Below, piece after piece: positions 8,505 through 17,273 of a DNA stretch of 64,000 bases. The DNA comes from JAHEEL01 sp963700375. GTDB lineage: Bacteria; Actinomycetota; Acidimicrobiia; Spongiisociales; UBA5794. The position numbers were made by a program, and so were the translations under genes. The stretch lies in NCBI GenBank assembly GCA_963700375.1, contig CAVOXF010000004.1:124001-188000 (forward strand), written 5' to 3'. Each line of letters opens with the position of its first letter. Position 1 is the first letter of the stretch. The notes beneath the pieces were generated by a model. It made no database searches and had not been told where the DNA came from. It saw nothing but the letters and a program-made list of their open reading frames with translations.

Positions 8505-9382
8505 GCCTCGCTCAACCCTTCGGCTGCGATGAGATCGGCGTCTTCCGGCGGTGAGAACGTGAGGACGACGTAGATCCCGGCCATGATCAACGCCGCTCCG
8601 AGCCAACCGCGGGCGCTGAGTCGCTCCGAGAGCACGATCGCCGCCGTGGCGGTGGCGAAGACCGGTTCGGCGCTGAGCACGATTGCCGTCCGGCTGGGAC
8701 CGATCACCCGCTGCGCCGAGACGTGCAGCATGAAGGCGCCCGCACTCACGATCACACCGGTGCCGACAAGGGCGGGGATCACCGAAACGCCCGGCAGGGG
8801 GAGGCCCTCGAACACGGCCGATGCAGCGAGGGCGAAGACCGCCACCACGAGCAGTTGAACGGCGGTGAACGGGACGACGGCGTGGCGGCGAGCAAGTCGC
8901 GCGAGCACGACGATATGTGCGGCGAACGCAACAGCGCAAATCACGGTTAGAAGATCGCCCCGGTCGAGTGCGAACCCTGCGGTGACCGTGAGGAAGCCGA
9001 GGCCGAAGACCGACAGCACGGCCCCGCTCACTGTGGAGAGGGCCGGGAGCCTCCGAACCGCGAAGGCGGCGAGGATCGGTGTGAAGACCACATAGAGGCC
9101 GGTGATCAGCGCCGAGTTCGATGCGCTGGTCGTCGCCAGCCCCGCCGTCTGTGTCGCGAACCCGACGAAGAGGAGGCTGCCCGCGGCCAGTCCATCGATC
9201 CAGATACCGCGTCCCTTCGGGCGGGCGAAGACGAACAGCACGCCGGCACCGAGTAGGAACCGCCACGCCACGAAGGCGAGCGGAGGCAGCGTCACCACCG
9301 TCTCCTTGATTACGACGAAGGTTGCGCCGAAGAGTGCGGCCGCAACCACGAGCCCCAGGTATGCGCGTGTGCGAGTCGTCAT
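8498..9382 (-). CDS. EamA/DMT-family transporter
   Basis: Drug/metabolite-superfamily permease of 294 residues with about ten transmembrane helices arranged as two EamA repeats (about residues 5-135 and 150-285). The second repeat ends with the typical pattern of a Glu-Pro (SAEPVFAT) followed by a small-residue helix and LIMAGIYVVL. The substrate cannot be told from sequence. The start at ATG 9382 has TACCGT 7 bases upstream, consistent with leaderless expression. The open frame upstream of 9382 does not look like coding sequence for this family. Confidence 0.9.
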   Translation of the reverse strand: MTTRTRAYLGLVVAAALFGATFVVIKETVVTLPPLAFVAWRFLLGAGVLFVFARPKGRGIWIDGLAAGSLLFVGFATQTAGLATTSASNSALITGLYVVFTPILAAFAVRRLPALSTVSGAVLSVFGLGFLTVTAGFALDRGDLLTVICAVAFAAHIVVLARLARRHAVVPFTAVQLLVVAVFALAASAVFEGLPLPGVSVIPALVGTGVIVSAGAFMLHVSAQRVIGPSRTAIVLSAEPVFATATAAIVLSERLSARGWLGAALIMAGIYVVLTFSPPEDADLIAAEGLSEAH

Positions 9383-9389
9383 CGATCGA

Positions 9390-9395
9390 ACGGTA
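9390..9395 (-). promoter_or_regulatory. -10 hexamer TACCGT, leaderless promoter of the EamA gene
   Basis: TACCGT on the minus strand ends 7 bases before ATG 9382. No Shine-Dalgarno is present. Confidence 0.55.
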
Positions 9396-9476
9396 TCGGC
9401 GGAGGGCCCGGTACCTCTCGCCGGTGAGCCCTGACGGCGTGTTCGACGAGTCGGGGACTCGGGGGTGAGCCGTCCG

Positions 9477-10043
9477 TCAGAGGTTGGCGATGACCGGCTT
9501 CCCGTCCTCGATGCCGGCGATCTCGACGACCGACCAGACATCCCAGCCGTGGTTCTCGAGGAGCGCTCGTCCGCCCGCGAACTGCTTCTCGATGACGAAT
9601 GCGAATCCGCAAACTTCTCCGCCCGATTCCTCGACGATCTGCCCGAGAGCTTCGGCGGTGCGTCCGCCAGACAGGAAATCATCGACGATCAGCGTGCGCC
9701 CGGCCGGCTCGAGAGCCCGACGAGCCACCTCAACGCGATACTCGACACCCTTGGTCGGGGAGACCACCTCGCGGGCAAACGTGTTGCGCTCACCGACGCC
9801 GAGGTACTTCTTGGCGTACACGACAGGGATCGGCATGTGGCGAGCCGTCGCCATCGCCGGCGGTATCCCGGAGGCTTCGGCGGTGACGATCAGGTCGGGA
9901 GCGAGATCAGCGAAGTGCTCGGCGATCTGTCGCCCGATCTCGTCGATGATGAACGGATCGACCCGATGATTGAGGAAGTCGTCCACGAGAACGAGTTCGC
10001 CGGCGACCCGACCCCGCTCGGCGACGATTGCAGGAATGTTCAT
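9477..10043 (-). CDS. xpt: purine (xanthine-type) phosphoribosyltransferase
   Basis: A 188-residue type I phosphoribosyltransferase that salvages a purine base with PRPP. The PRPP-binding loop LIVDDFLSGGRT is near residues 125-136. The N-terminal LVDDFLNHRVDP, the central TAEASGIPPA and the VYAKK segment match the Xpt family (known length about 190). Base specificity, xanthine versus adenine-like, is inferred. ATG 10043 is preceded by TACCCT at 6 bases and no ribosome site. No guanine-riboswitch leader is possible with a leaderless message. Confidence 0.85.
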   Translation of the reverse strand: MNIPAIVAERGRVAGELVLVDDFLNHRVDPFIIDEIGRQIAEHFADLAPDLIVTAEASGIPPAMATARHMPIPVVYAKKYLGVGERNTFAREVVSPTKGVEYRVEVARRALEPAGRTLIVDDFLSGGRTAEALGQIVEESGGEVCGFAFVIEKQFAGGRALLENHGWDVWSVVEIAGIEDGKPVIANL

Positions 10044-10049
10044 GGGGTC

Positions 10050-10055
10050 AGGGTA
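10050..10055 (-). promoter_or_regulatory. -10 hexamer TACCCT, leaderless promoter of xpt
   Basis: TACCCT followed by 6 bases and ATG 10043 on the minus strand. The element and spacing are identical to those of the GET3-like operon. Confidence 0.6.
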
Positions 10056-10160
10056 CACGGCGCGGGAGCGGCGGGGTTTGGGGGAAGAGATACCGGTCTC
10101 CGATTGCGCGGATAGGCTCGGAGGGACCAGATTGTCGGCTCGGGTTGGAGGGAAGACGGC

Positions 10161-10640
10161 ATGATTGACACGGAGAGGATCGCGGCGAGCGGTTCGGACA
10201 TTCGTTCGGTGGTGCGTGAAACCGTGGTCGGGACCGGGGCGAATGAGGTTTGGGGGGCCTGGACCTCGGAGGAGGGCATCGCCGATTGGTGGGGTCCGCC
10301 GGCCACCGCGATCGACCTCCGGATCGGCGGTCCCTTCGAACTGCTCTTCGCCCTCGATCAGCCGGAAGGACGGCAGGGAAGCGAAGGGTCTCGATACCTC
10401 GCGTATGTGCCGGGAGAAATGGTGGCATTCACCTGGAACGCCCCACCACATCTTGCGCTGCGTGAGAGCTACACCTGGGTGGTGATCACTCTCACCCGAA
10501 TGGCCGACGACGAGACGAAGGTGCGCCTGGTGCACACGGGCTTTCTGGAAGGTCCCGACTGGGACGACTACATGAGCTACTTCGATGACGCGTGGGAGTA
10601 CGTGCTCGGCCTGCTCACCGATCATTGGCGGACATCCTGA
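10161..10640 (+). CDS. SRPBCC/AHSA1-domain protein
   Basis: A 159-residue single-domain protein of the START/SRPBCC superfamily, AHSA1-like branch. It shows the characteristic EVWGAWTSEEGIADWWGP segment near residues 29-46, the following IGGPFELLF strand, a GEMVAFTW strand and a C-terminal amphipathic helix with WDDYMSYFDDAW. Such proteins bind hydrophobic ligands or act in stress responses; the ligand is unknown. ATG 10161 follows GGAGGGAAG about 6 bases upstream. The GNAT gene downstream overlaps its end, suggesting co-transcription. Confidence 0.85.
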   Translation: MIDTERIAASGSDIRSVVRETVVGTGANEVWGAWTSEEGIADWWGPPATAIDLRIGGPFELLFALDQPEGRQGSEGSRYLAYVPGEMVAFTWNAPPHLALRESYTWVVITLTRMADDETKVRLVHTGFLEGPDWDDYMSYFDDAWEYVLGLLTDHWRTS

Positions 10641-11263
10641 ACCAGATCGACCCTGCCGTGCCGTTGGATTCGTCGTCACAGCGTCCCGGCGTCTCCCTGC
10701 GTCGACCGGTTGAGAGTGATCGGTCCGAGTTCGTCGCACTCCGTCGTTCCAGCGCCGAGTTCTTGAGCCCGTGGGAGCCGCACCTGTGGGAGGGCGACGG
10801 GCAATGCGGCGACCCGACCTTCGACCGGCTGCTCACCCGTCGGGAACTCGAGACCGATGAACCGTTCCTCATCAGCCGCACTTCGGACGGTGCCATTGTC
10901 GGATACGTCGGGCTTGCCCAGATCCACCGCGGACCATTCCGGAGCTGTGTCGTGGGCTACTGGATCGGTTCCTCCCACCTGGGTAGGGGCTACGGCACGG
11001 GAGGTGTTCGCGCCTGCCTGGACGTGGCGTTCATGCCGGAAGGCGACGGCGGACTCGGCCTCCACCGCGTCGAGGCGAACGTCATTCCAACCAACCTCGC
11101 GAGCCTCGCCCTCGTGAAACGCCTGGGATTCCGCAAGGAGGGGTTCAGCCTGCGATACCTCGAGATTGCGGGCCGTTGGCGGGACCACGAGCGGTGGGCG
11201 ATCACCGCAGAGGAGTGGAACGGGCGCTCCGACGATCGTCCGGTCGACCACGCCCTGTCCTGA
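10625..11263 (+). CDS. GNAT-family N-acetyltransferase (RimJ-like)
   Basis: Acetyltransferase of the RimJ/RimL type. The acetyl-CoA loop is the SSHLGRGYGTGGVRA segment in the middle of the protein, followed by VEANVIPTNLASLALVKRLGF, the family's C-terminal signature, and a short RDHERWAI strand. The substrate is probably a ribosomal or other protein N-terminus (family inference). The start is uncertain: TTG 10625 gives 212 residues and overlaps the upstream gene by 16 bp, while GTG 10592 would add 11 residues. It probably shares an mRNA with the SRPBCC gene. Confidence 0.85.
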   Translation: MADILNQIDPAVPLDSSSQRPGVSLRRPVESDRSEFVALRRSSAEFLSPWEPHLWEGDGQCGDPTFDRLLTRRELETDEPFLISRTSDGAIVGYVGLAQIHRGPFRSCVVGYWIGSSHLGRGYGTGGVRACLDVAFMPEGDGGLGLHRVEANVIPTNLASLALVKRLGFRKEGFSLRYLEIAGRWRDHERWAITAEEWNGRSDDRPVDHALS

Positions 11264-11296
11264 TGGGTGGGCACCTCATGTCCGCCCGACCCCGGC

Positions 11297-11302
11297 TAGC
11301 GT
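11297..11302 (+). promoter_or_regulatory. -10 hexamer TAGCGT, leaderless promoter of nth
   Basis: TAGCGT, 6 bases, then ATG 11309. Confidence 0.6.
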
Positions 11303-11308
11303 CACAGC

Positions 11309-11962
11309 ATGCCTGACACGACCACCGAAGAACGCCGCAATGCGCGTGTCGTCCTCAATCGTCTGAAGAAGCGGTACCCCGATATCTCGACCGCCCTCGA
11401 CTACGTCGATCCGTGGCACCTCCTGGTCGCGACCGTGCTGTCCGCTCAGACCACCGATGCGAACGTCAATCGTGTCACGCCGGTCCTGTTTGAGCGGTGG
11501 CCAACGGCCGAGGACCTCGCAGACGCCGAGCCGGAGGCGGTGGAGGAAGTCGTCTTCTCTACGGGGTACTACCGGCAGAAGACGAAGTCGATCATTGCGC
11601 TCGCCGCGGACGTCTCGGATCGGTACGGGGGGGACGTTCCCGCCGACCTCGACGAACTTGTCACGCTGCGCGGCGTCGGGAGGAAGACGGCGAGCGTGGT
11701 GCTGGCAGAGGCGTTCGGCATCCCGGCCATCGCGGTCGACACGCACGTCAAGCGGGTCTCAAGCCGGCTGGGTCTCACGATGGCATCAGATCCGGTCAAG
11801 ATCGAGTTCGATCTCAAGGCGCTGTATCCCGAGCGGGATTGGGAGGCGGTCTCGATGCGGTTCATTCAGTTCGGGCGTGATGTCTGCGATGCCAAGAAGC
11901 CGCGCTGCGGCATCTGTCCGCTCATCGACCGCTGCCCGTACCCCGACAAGACCGGCGCATGA
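11309..11962 (+). CDS. nth: endonuclease III
   Basis: A 217-residue base-excision-repair DNA glycosylase/AP lyase acting on oxidised pyrimidines. It contains the helix-hairpin-helix LRGVGRKTA near residues 118-126 with the catalytic Lys, then AVDTHVKRVSSRLG with the catalytic Asp. Near the C-terminus is the 4Fe-4S motif C-x6-C-x2-C-x5-C (CDAKKPRC, GIC, PLIDRC). Length is normal for the family. The stop codon overlaps the MATE gene start by 4 bases (ATGA), so the transporter is likely co-expressed. Confidence 0.96.
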   Translation: MPDTTTEERRNARVVLNRLKKRYPDISTALDYVDPWHLLVATVLSAQTTDANVNRVTPVLFERWPTAEDLADAEPEAVEEVVFSTGYYRQKTKSIIALAADVSDRYGGDVPADLDELVTLRGVGRKTASVVLAEAFGIPAIAVDTHVKRVSSRLGLTMASDPVKIEFDLKALYPERDWEAVSMRFIQFGRDVCDAKKPRCGICPLIDRCPYPDKTGA

Positions 11963-13305
11963 TCCAAGCCTTCAGGCGGAGTCCGTACGATCGCGAGATC
12001 GTCCGGATCGGCCTGCCGGCGCTCGGAGCGCTCGCGGCCGACCCGCTGGTGTCGCTCGTCGACACGGCGTTCATCGGGAGACTTGGTGCGGTTGCCCTCG
12101 CCGCTGTGGCAATAGCCTCTGCCATCTACGCGTTGGTGTTCGCCGTCTTCAACTTCCTCGAATACGCGGTGACACCACTCGTCGCGCAATCGATCGGCGC
12201 GGGAGACCGTGAAGAGGCAGGGCGGTTCGCCGTCGCAGCGCTCGCCGTCTCGGTGGTCGGAGGCGTAGTCGCTGCGATCGGCCTGGTCGTGTTCGCCGAG
12301 CCGCTCCTACGCGCATTCGGGGCGAATGCCGATGTGCTCGCCAGTGCGACGACGTATTTGCGCATTCGCGCGCTCGGCGTGCCGGCGCTGCTGGCCATCC
12401 TGGTCGGCCACGGAGCCTTTCGCGGGTACCAGGACACTCGCACGCCGCTCATCGTGACGCTGGGTCTCAACGCCGTGAACCTGGTCCTCGATCCGGTTCT
12501 CATCTTCGGCTTGGGATGGGGCATCGCCGGTGCGGCCTGGGCCACTGTGGTGGCGCAGTGGTTCGGCGCGGCGTGGTTCGCGGTCTTGTTCTTCTGGACC
12601 CGTCGATCCGAGATGGCGATCGGGTACGGGCGCCTGAGGCGCAGCGCCATAGGCTCGCTCGCCGTCGCGGCGCGTGCGATGATCCTCCGGAACGCATCCC
12701 TCCTCGCGGCGCTAACCGCTGCCACGGTGGTTGCGGCGAGGGTCGGCACGGCATCGGTTGCCGCACATCAGGTTGCGATGCAACTGTGGATCTTCATGGC
12801 GCTGGTCATCGACGCATTTGCCATCGCCGGGCAGGCCATCGTCGGCAAGGAGCTCGGAGCGGGGCAGCGGGCCGTGGCTCGTGCCGTCTCGAACCGTCTC
12901 CTTGCGCTTGGCTTCTCCCTCGGAATCGTTCTGTCGCTCGGTCTGGCCATGGTCTCGCCTTGGCTCGGGTCGTGGTTCACGACGGATCGTGCCGTACTGG
13001 CGGCCTTTGCGTCGATCCTGCCGATCCTGATCGTGATGCAGCCGATCAACGGGCTCGTCTTCGTTTGGGACGGCATTGCCATCGGAGCCAAGGCGTTCTC
13101 GGTTCTCGCATGGAGCACACTCCTTGCGTCGGCGGTGGCTCTGGCGGCCCTTCTCGCGGTCATCCCCATGGAGTGGGGTCTTGTCGGGGTGTGGTCGGCG
13201 ATCGTCGCGTTGATGCTCGTGAGGGCTATGACTCTGTGGTGGTGGCACGCCGAACGCTTCGCCTCGCCCGAACCAGGTCCATCCCCTTCGTCTCAGGGAG
13301 CATGA
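11959..13305 (+). CDS. MATE-family efflux transporter (DinF-like)
   Basis: A 448-residue multidrug and toxin extrusion family protein with about 12 transmembrane helices in two MATE repeats (about 12-215 and 235-435). Recognisable family segments include the N-terminal GLPALGALAADPLVSLVDTA and FRGYQDTRTPL near residue 155. The organisation nth-MATE with an ATGA overlap suggests a DNA-damage-related role of the DinF type, but that is inference. The last 80 bp overlap the 3' end of the convergent MFS gene. Confidence 0.92.
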   Translation: MIQAFRRSPYDREIVRIGLPALGALAADPLVSLVDTAFIGRLGAVALAAVAIASAIYALVFAVFNFLEYAVTPLVAQSIGAGDREEAGRFAVAALAVSVVGGVVAAIGLVVFAEPLLRAFGANADVLASATTYLRIRALGVPALLAILVGHGAFRGYQDTRTPLIVTLGLNAVNLVLDPVLIFGLGWGIAGAAWATVVAQWFGAAWFAVLFFWTRRSEMAIGYGRLRRSAIGSLAVAARAMILRNASLLAALTAATVVAARVGTASVAAHQVAMQLWIFMALVIDAFAIAGQAIVGKELGAGQRAVARAVSNRLLALGFSLGIVLSLGLAMVSPWLGSWFTTDRAVLAAFASILPILIVMQPINGLVFVWDGIAIGAKAFSVLAWSTLLASAVALAALLAVIPMEWGLVGVWSAIVALMLVRAMTLWWWHAERFASPEPGPSPSSQGA

Positions 13306-14473
13306 GGACCAGCGCCATTGCGATCAGAAGGCCGGCGCCCAACGCGGCCACCGTTTTCGGCAGGCCGATGCGGTCGATCATCACGCCACCAACCAGGAAT
13401 CCCGTAATGCTGCCGAGTATGGCGACGTTGGTCACCCACGCCGCGGACGTCGCCCGAACACGGGTCGGAAACAATTCTGCCCGCATCGCACCGAGCGCCG
13501 GGGTGAGCATCGTCGCTCCCAACGTGGCGATGAAGATCGAGGCGGCGAGGAACCACCCCGAGTTGAGGAGGTAGAACCCGACACCACCAACGAGCCCGAG
13601 CACGAGCGCAACGAGAGCCGTCGGACGCCGCCCCGAGGTGTCGGCCATGCGACCACCGATCAGCAGTCCCAATGCACCGAGGCCGCTCGCGACGATCAGG
13701 AGGAACCTGGCGGCGCTCGCATCCCAGGCGAGGTCGTTGATGAGCCGTTCGAGAACAAAGTCGAACGCAGGAGCCGAAAACGCGGAGACGAAGAACGAAA
13801 CGCCGGCGATCGGCCAGAAGTGCTTGCCAAGGCCCATGCGCAGCGCGGTGATGAAACCGATCGGCGCGCCGGGCCGGAACGCGCGGCTCTCCGGGAGGTA
13901 GCGCATCAGCATTGGGATCACCAGCAAGCCGAGACCGGAGAGAGCGAACAGGATCCGCCACGCCGAATCGGCACGTTCGGCGATCGGTAGGAGCAGCAGG
14001 CCGGTTCCCACGCCGAGCGAACCAGCGAGTCCGTAGAGACCCATGCCGTAGCCGCGTATGGCCGGATTCAGTTCTTCGGCAAGCAGGACCATCCCGAGGG
14101 CGGCGATCGCAACGACAGAGACGCGAACGACCGACTGGGCGATCACGTATGCGGGAGTGGCCGGCACGAACGCCGTCAGCAAACTGGCGATCGACAGGAG
14201 GCCGAATGCGATGATCAGTGGATCCTTGCGGCCTCTCCGGTCTGCGACGATCGAGAAGCCAACGGCTGTCAGCGACACGGCACGCACGATGGCGAAGACA
14301 ATGCTCATGTTGCCCTCGGTGAGGCCGAGCGACAGGCGGGCATAGGGCAGCGTGTGGGCCATCTGCGCACCGCCGTAGCCGGCGATGAAGGCAACGAGTC
14401 CGAGCAGAAACACAATCCGGCGGTCGTTCGCCGAGAACGGATTCGTGGGGTTGAGGAAGCGTGGGAGCGGCAT
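13226..14473 (-). CDS. MFS transporter
   Basis: A 415-residue major facilitator with 12 predicted helices. Loop 2-3 contains DRRGRKDP and loop 8-9 GGRMADTSGRRPTA, both matching the MFS signature motif D/G-x-x-x-D-R-x-G-R. The C-terminal tail is basic (VRARRSVRRA). The substrate is unknown; overall features resemble the sugar/metabolite transporter group. I place the start at ATG 14473, where family homology begins. Upstream in-frame Mets at 14551 and 14680 would run into the CcdA gene on the other strand. The coding 3' end overlaps the MATE gene by 80 bp. Confidence 0.9.
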   Translation of the reverse strand: MPLPRFLNPTNPFSANDRRIVFLLGLVAFIAGYGGAQMAHTLPYARLSLGLTEGNMSIVFAIVRAVSLTAVGFSIVADRRGRKDPLIIAFGLLSIASLLTAFVPATPAYVIAQSVVRVSVVAIAALGMVLLAEELNPAIRGYGMGLYGLAGSLGVGTGLLLLPIAERADSAWRILFALSGLGLLVIPMLMRYLPESRAFRPGAPIGFITALRMGLGKHFWPIAGVSFFVSAFSAPAFDFVLERLINDLAWDASAARFLLIVASGLGALGLLIGGRMADTSGRRPTALVALVLGLVGGVGFYLLNSGWFLAASIFIATLGATMLTPALGAMRAELFPTRVRATSAAWVTNVAILGSITGFLVGGVMIDRIGLPKTVAALGAGLLIAMALVLMLPETKGMDLVRARRSVRRATTTES

Positions 14474-14591
14474 CGTAGCTACGAGGTGGGGGACGGGACC
14501 CTGAGAGCCTACCTCCGGGAGAGGCGAAGTCGGTCCGGGAACAAACGGCATCGCGGTACCGTTGGCTCCGCGAGGACACCCGGAGGACGCC

Positions 14592-15341
14592 CTGACCGAA
14601 CTCAACCTTTTCGCAGCGGTGCTCGCGGGTGCTGCATCGTTTCTCTCTCCGTGCGTGCTGCCGCTCTTGCCGGGGTACATCTCGTTGATGTCCGGCTACT
14701 CGATGCAGGAGCTTTCAGAGGGCAATGTCTCCATGCGGCGCGTGGTTGGCATGACCGGTCTGTTCGTGCTCGGGTTCACCGTGGTGTTCGTCGGCCTCGG
14801 GGCAACGGCAACGTCCCTCTCCGTATGGCTCGCAAAGCCGATCTTCAGCGTGATCGCCGGATGGGTGATCGTCGCCATGGGCGTCTTCATCGCGGTGACC
14901 GCTGTGTGGACGCCGTCATGGCTCCTGCCCGCCATGCGAGAGCGCAGGGTCGAGGCACACGGAGCGCGGAGGCTCGGCTCCTTCGGTCCACCGGTGATGG
15001 GAGCGGCATTCGCATTTGGATGGACTCCGTGCATCGGTCCGTTCCTGGCATCGGCCCTGCTGCTCGGGTCGACGTCCGACACCGTATGGCAGGGCATGCT
15101 CGTCCTGTTCTTCTACTCGCTCGGGCTGGGGATTCCGTTTCTGCTGACGTCCCTACTGCTCGCGAAGGCGTTCTCGGCGTTCGATTGGGTCAAACGCCAC
15201 TTCACGGCGATCACCGTCTTCTCGGGCGTGGCGCTTGCGGTGTTCGGCCTGATGATGGTCACCGGCCAGGTGGTGAAGCTCTCCAGCTACTTCGCGGACC
15301 TGCTCGACTGGCTGGGGCTGAGCAGGCTCACCGAGTCCTGA
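14592..15341 (+). CDS. ccdA: cytochrome c biogenesis protein CcdA
   Basis: Six-helix thiol-disulfide transporter that carries reductant across the membrane for cytochrome c maturation. The paired-Cys regions are FLSPCVLPLLPGY near residue 20 and FGWTPCIGPFLAS in the second half, which is the duplicated CcdA pattern. No ATG or GTG fits the N-terminus. CTG 14592 lies 5 bases after GGAGG (14582-14586) and gives a start exactly where the family begins. TTG 14562 is the alternative and adds 10 residues. With CTG the protein has 249 residues. The cytochrome c at 17274 could be a client (inference). Confidence 0.88.
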   Translation: MTELNLFAAVLAGAASFLSPCVLPLLPGYISLMSGYSMQELSEGNVSMRRVVGMTGLFVLGFTVVFVGLGATATSLSVWLAKPIFSVIAGWVIVAMGVFIAVTAVWTPSWLLPAMRERRVEAHGARRLGSFGPPVMGAAFAFGWTPCIGPFLASALLLGSTSDTVWQGMLVLFFYSLGLGIPFLLTSLLLAKAFSAFDWVKRHFTAITVFSGVALAVFGLMMVTGQVVKLSSYFADLLDWLGLSRLTES

Positions 15342-15381
15342 GGACGCGGGGCGGGGTGCACCGACTCGCCCTGGACCGCTC

Positions 15382-15387
15382 TAACGT
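15382..15387 (+). promoter_or_regulatory. -10 hexamer TAACGT, leaderless promoter of trpE
   Basis: TAACGT, 6 bases, then ATG 15394. A leaderless trpE would exclude a classical leader-peptide attenuator or a T-box in front of the gene. Confidence 0.6.
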
Positions 15388-15393
15388 GATCGC

Positions 15394-16881
15394 ATGCAGA
15401 TCTCGTTGACGAAAGCGCAGTTCCTCGAACTCGCCGAAGCTCACACCGTTGTGCCGATCGCAGTTGAGGTCCTCGGCGACCGCGAAACGCCGGTCTCGGT
15501 CTTCGAGGCCCTCGTCGGAGACGACGACGGCTTCCTCCTCGAGTCCGTGGAGGGCGGCGAGCGGTGGGCCAGGTGGTCTTTCGTCGGCTGGGACCCCGCG
15601 TTCTCGGTGGTGGCTCGCAATGGAGAGACCGAAGCGTTCGGAGCCGACATCGATCTTCCCGACGGCGACCCGCTCGAGGTCCTCGACGGATTGCTCGCTC
15701 GATACCAGGCACCCGCTGGAGGGGTGTGCGGATTCCCGGGCGGCGTTCCACCGCTGCACGGCGGGTTTGTCGGGTATCTCGCGTACGACGCGGCGCGCTA
15801 CGTCGAGGCGCTCCCAAACCGGCCGCCCGATGATCGCAACCTTCCTGAGATGGTGTGGCACGTTGGGGGCGCTCTTGCCGCCATCGACCGTTTCCGCGAC
15901 ACCATTCTGATCATTCGCAACGTCATCATCGGTGACGATCCGGGCGAGGCGTACGACGAGGCCACGGCAGCGATCAAACGCGATATCGGCAGACTCGCGG
16001 GGGCGACGCGGCGCACACCCGGCGCACGGCCCGCTTTCGACGTCGCGGCCGCCGGCGAACCGAATACCTCCCAACCGGACTTTGAGGCCGCAGTTGGCCG
16101 ATCGATCGAGTACATCAACGCCGGCGACGCGTTTCAGGTCGTCCCGTCCATCCGATTCGACGTCGAGTTCGACGGAGACGCGTTCTCGGTCTACCGGGCG
16201 CTGCGCCTGGTGAACCCGTCACCGTTCATGTATTTCGTCCGCCACGGATCGGTCTCGATCGCCGGGTCATCGCCCGAGTTGATGACGCGGGTCCGCGACG
16301 GTATCGCATACAGCCGACCGATTGCCGGAACCCGGCCTCGAGGCGCCACGCCGGCGATCGACGCAGCGCTCGAGGCCGAATTGCTGGCCGACCCCAAGGA
16401 ACGTGCCGAGCACGTCATGCTGATCGACCTGGCGAGGAACGACCTGGGCCGCGTCTGCGAATTCGGGACGGTCACCGTCGACGACCTGATGGTCATCGAG
16501 CGCTACTCGCACGTGATGCACATCGTGTCGGGTGTGTCGGGTGTGGTTCGCGACGGCTTGGGGCCTGTGGACGTGTTGCGTTCCACGTTCCCACACGGGA
16601 CGGTCACGGGTGCCCCGAAAATCCGGGCGATGGAGATCATCGACGAACTCGAACCCACGGCGCGAGGACCGTACGCAGGGGCGGTCGGGTACCTCGACTT
16701 CTCCGGCAACCTCGACACGGCGATCGGGCTCCGGACCATGGTGTCGGAGGGCACGCGGGCATGGATTCAGGCCGGCGCCGGGATCGTGGCCGATAGCGAC
16801 CCAGCATCGGAATACCGGGAGTGTGTCAACAAGGCGGCGGCCGTCCTCACCGCCATCGCTGCAGCGCCGCACCTGGGATAG
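15394..16881 (+). CDS. trpE: anthranilate synthase component I
   Basis: Converts chorismate plus ammonia or glutamine to anthranilate, the first step to tryptophan. The 495 residues include the N-terminal regulatory domain, SPFMYFV near residue 272, the IAGSSPELM active-site strand near residue 289, PIAGTRPRG near residue 308, HVMLIDLARNDLGRV near residue 345, and the C-terminal YPGAVGYLDFSG-type segment (here YAGAVGYLDFSG). It heads the trp cluster. The glutaminase trpG and trpD are not in this window. The start is supported by the hexamer 6 bases upstream. Confidence 0.96.
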   Translation: MQISLTKAQFLELAEAHTVVPIAVEVLGDRETPVSVFEALVGDDDGFLLESVEGGERWARWSFVGWDPAFSVVARNGETEAFGADIDLPDGDPLEVLDGLLARYQAPAGGVCGFPGGVPPLHGGFVGYLAYDAARYVEALPNRPPDDRNLPEMVWHVGGALAAIDRFRDTILIIRNVIIGDDPGEAYDEATAAIKRDIGRLAGATRRTPGARPAFDVAAAGEPNTSQPDFEAAVGRSIEYINAGDAFQVVPSIRFDVEFDGDAFSVYRALRLVNPSPFMYFVRHGSVSIAGSSPELMTRVRDGIAYSRPIAGTRPRGATPAIDAALEAELLADPKERAEHVMLIDLARNDLGRVCEFGTVTVDDLMVIERYSHVMHIVSGVSGVVRDGLGPVDVLRSTFPHGTVTGAPKIRAMEIIDELEPTARGPYAGAVGYLDFSGNLDTAIGLRTMVSEGTRAWIQAGAGIVADSDPASEYRECVNKAAAVLTAIAAAPHLG

Positions 16882-16937
16882 CTCAGGGTCACGTCACGGC
16901 TTCCCTAGGCAGCCCATACCAGGCTCGCGATCCTTCG

Positions 16938-17247
16938 GTGCGAAACGTTCGGCAACTTCGCAAGGAGCTCGAAAGGGTTTCCCTCGACACGATCTGGGGC
17001 GTCGGACACCGCGCCGACGATGTGGGGATCGTGATCGACTACCGGTCGAGCAGTGATACGACCGAAATGGTCGACCCGGATCGACTCGATCTAGTGCAGC
17101 AATCTCATCGAGAACGGGCTGCGGTACACGCCGGGAGCCGGCACGGTTTCCGTTGCCGTCGAGCTCGTCAAGGCGATGCACGGCACGGTGCGGATCGGGA
17201 GCGACCCGTGGGAGCCCACCCACTTCATCGTTGATCTGCCGGCGTAG
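16938..17247 (+). pseudogene. histidine-kinase ATPase-domain remnant
   Basis: Between trpE and the cytochrome c gene lies a decayed piece of a sensor kinase. From GTG 16938 one frame reads a helix plus DDVGIVIDYRSSS and MVDPDRLDLV, the usual lead-in to the HATPase N box. At about 17097 the frame must shift by one base to continue as SNLIENGLRYTPGAGTVSV, then jumps directly to VELVKAMHGTVRIGS and ends FIVDLPA with TAG at 17245. The G1 and G2 boxes between N box and the last helix are deleted. The phosphoacceptor domain and receiver partner are absent. This is a relic, not a functional gene. Confidence 0.7.
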
Positions 17248-17261
17248 CCCTGCAGCGACGG

Positions 17262-17267
17262 CATACT
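17262..17267 (+). promoter_or_regulatory. -10-like hexamer CATACT before the cytochrome c gene
   Basis: CATACT followed by 6 bases and ATG 17274. The first base departs from TANNNT, so this is weaker than the other members of the series. Confidence 0.4.
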
Positions 17268-17273
17268 CGCCCG

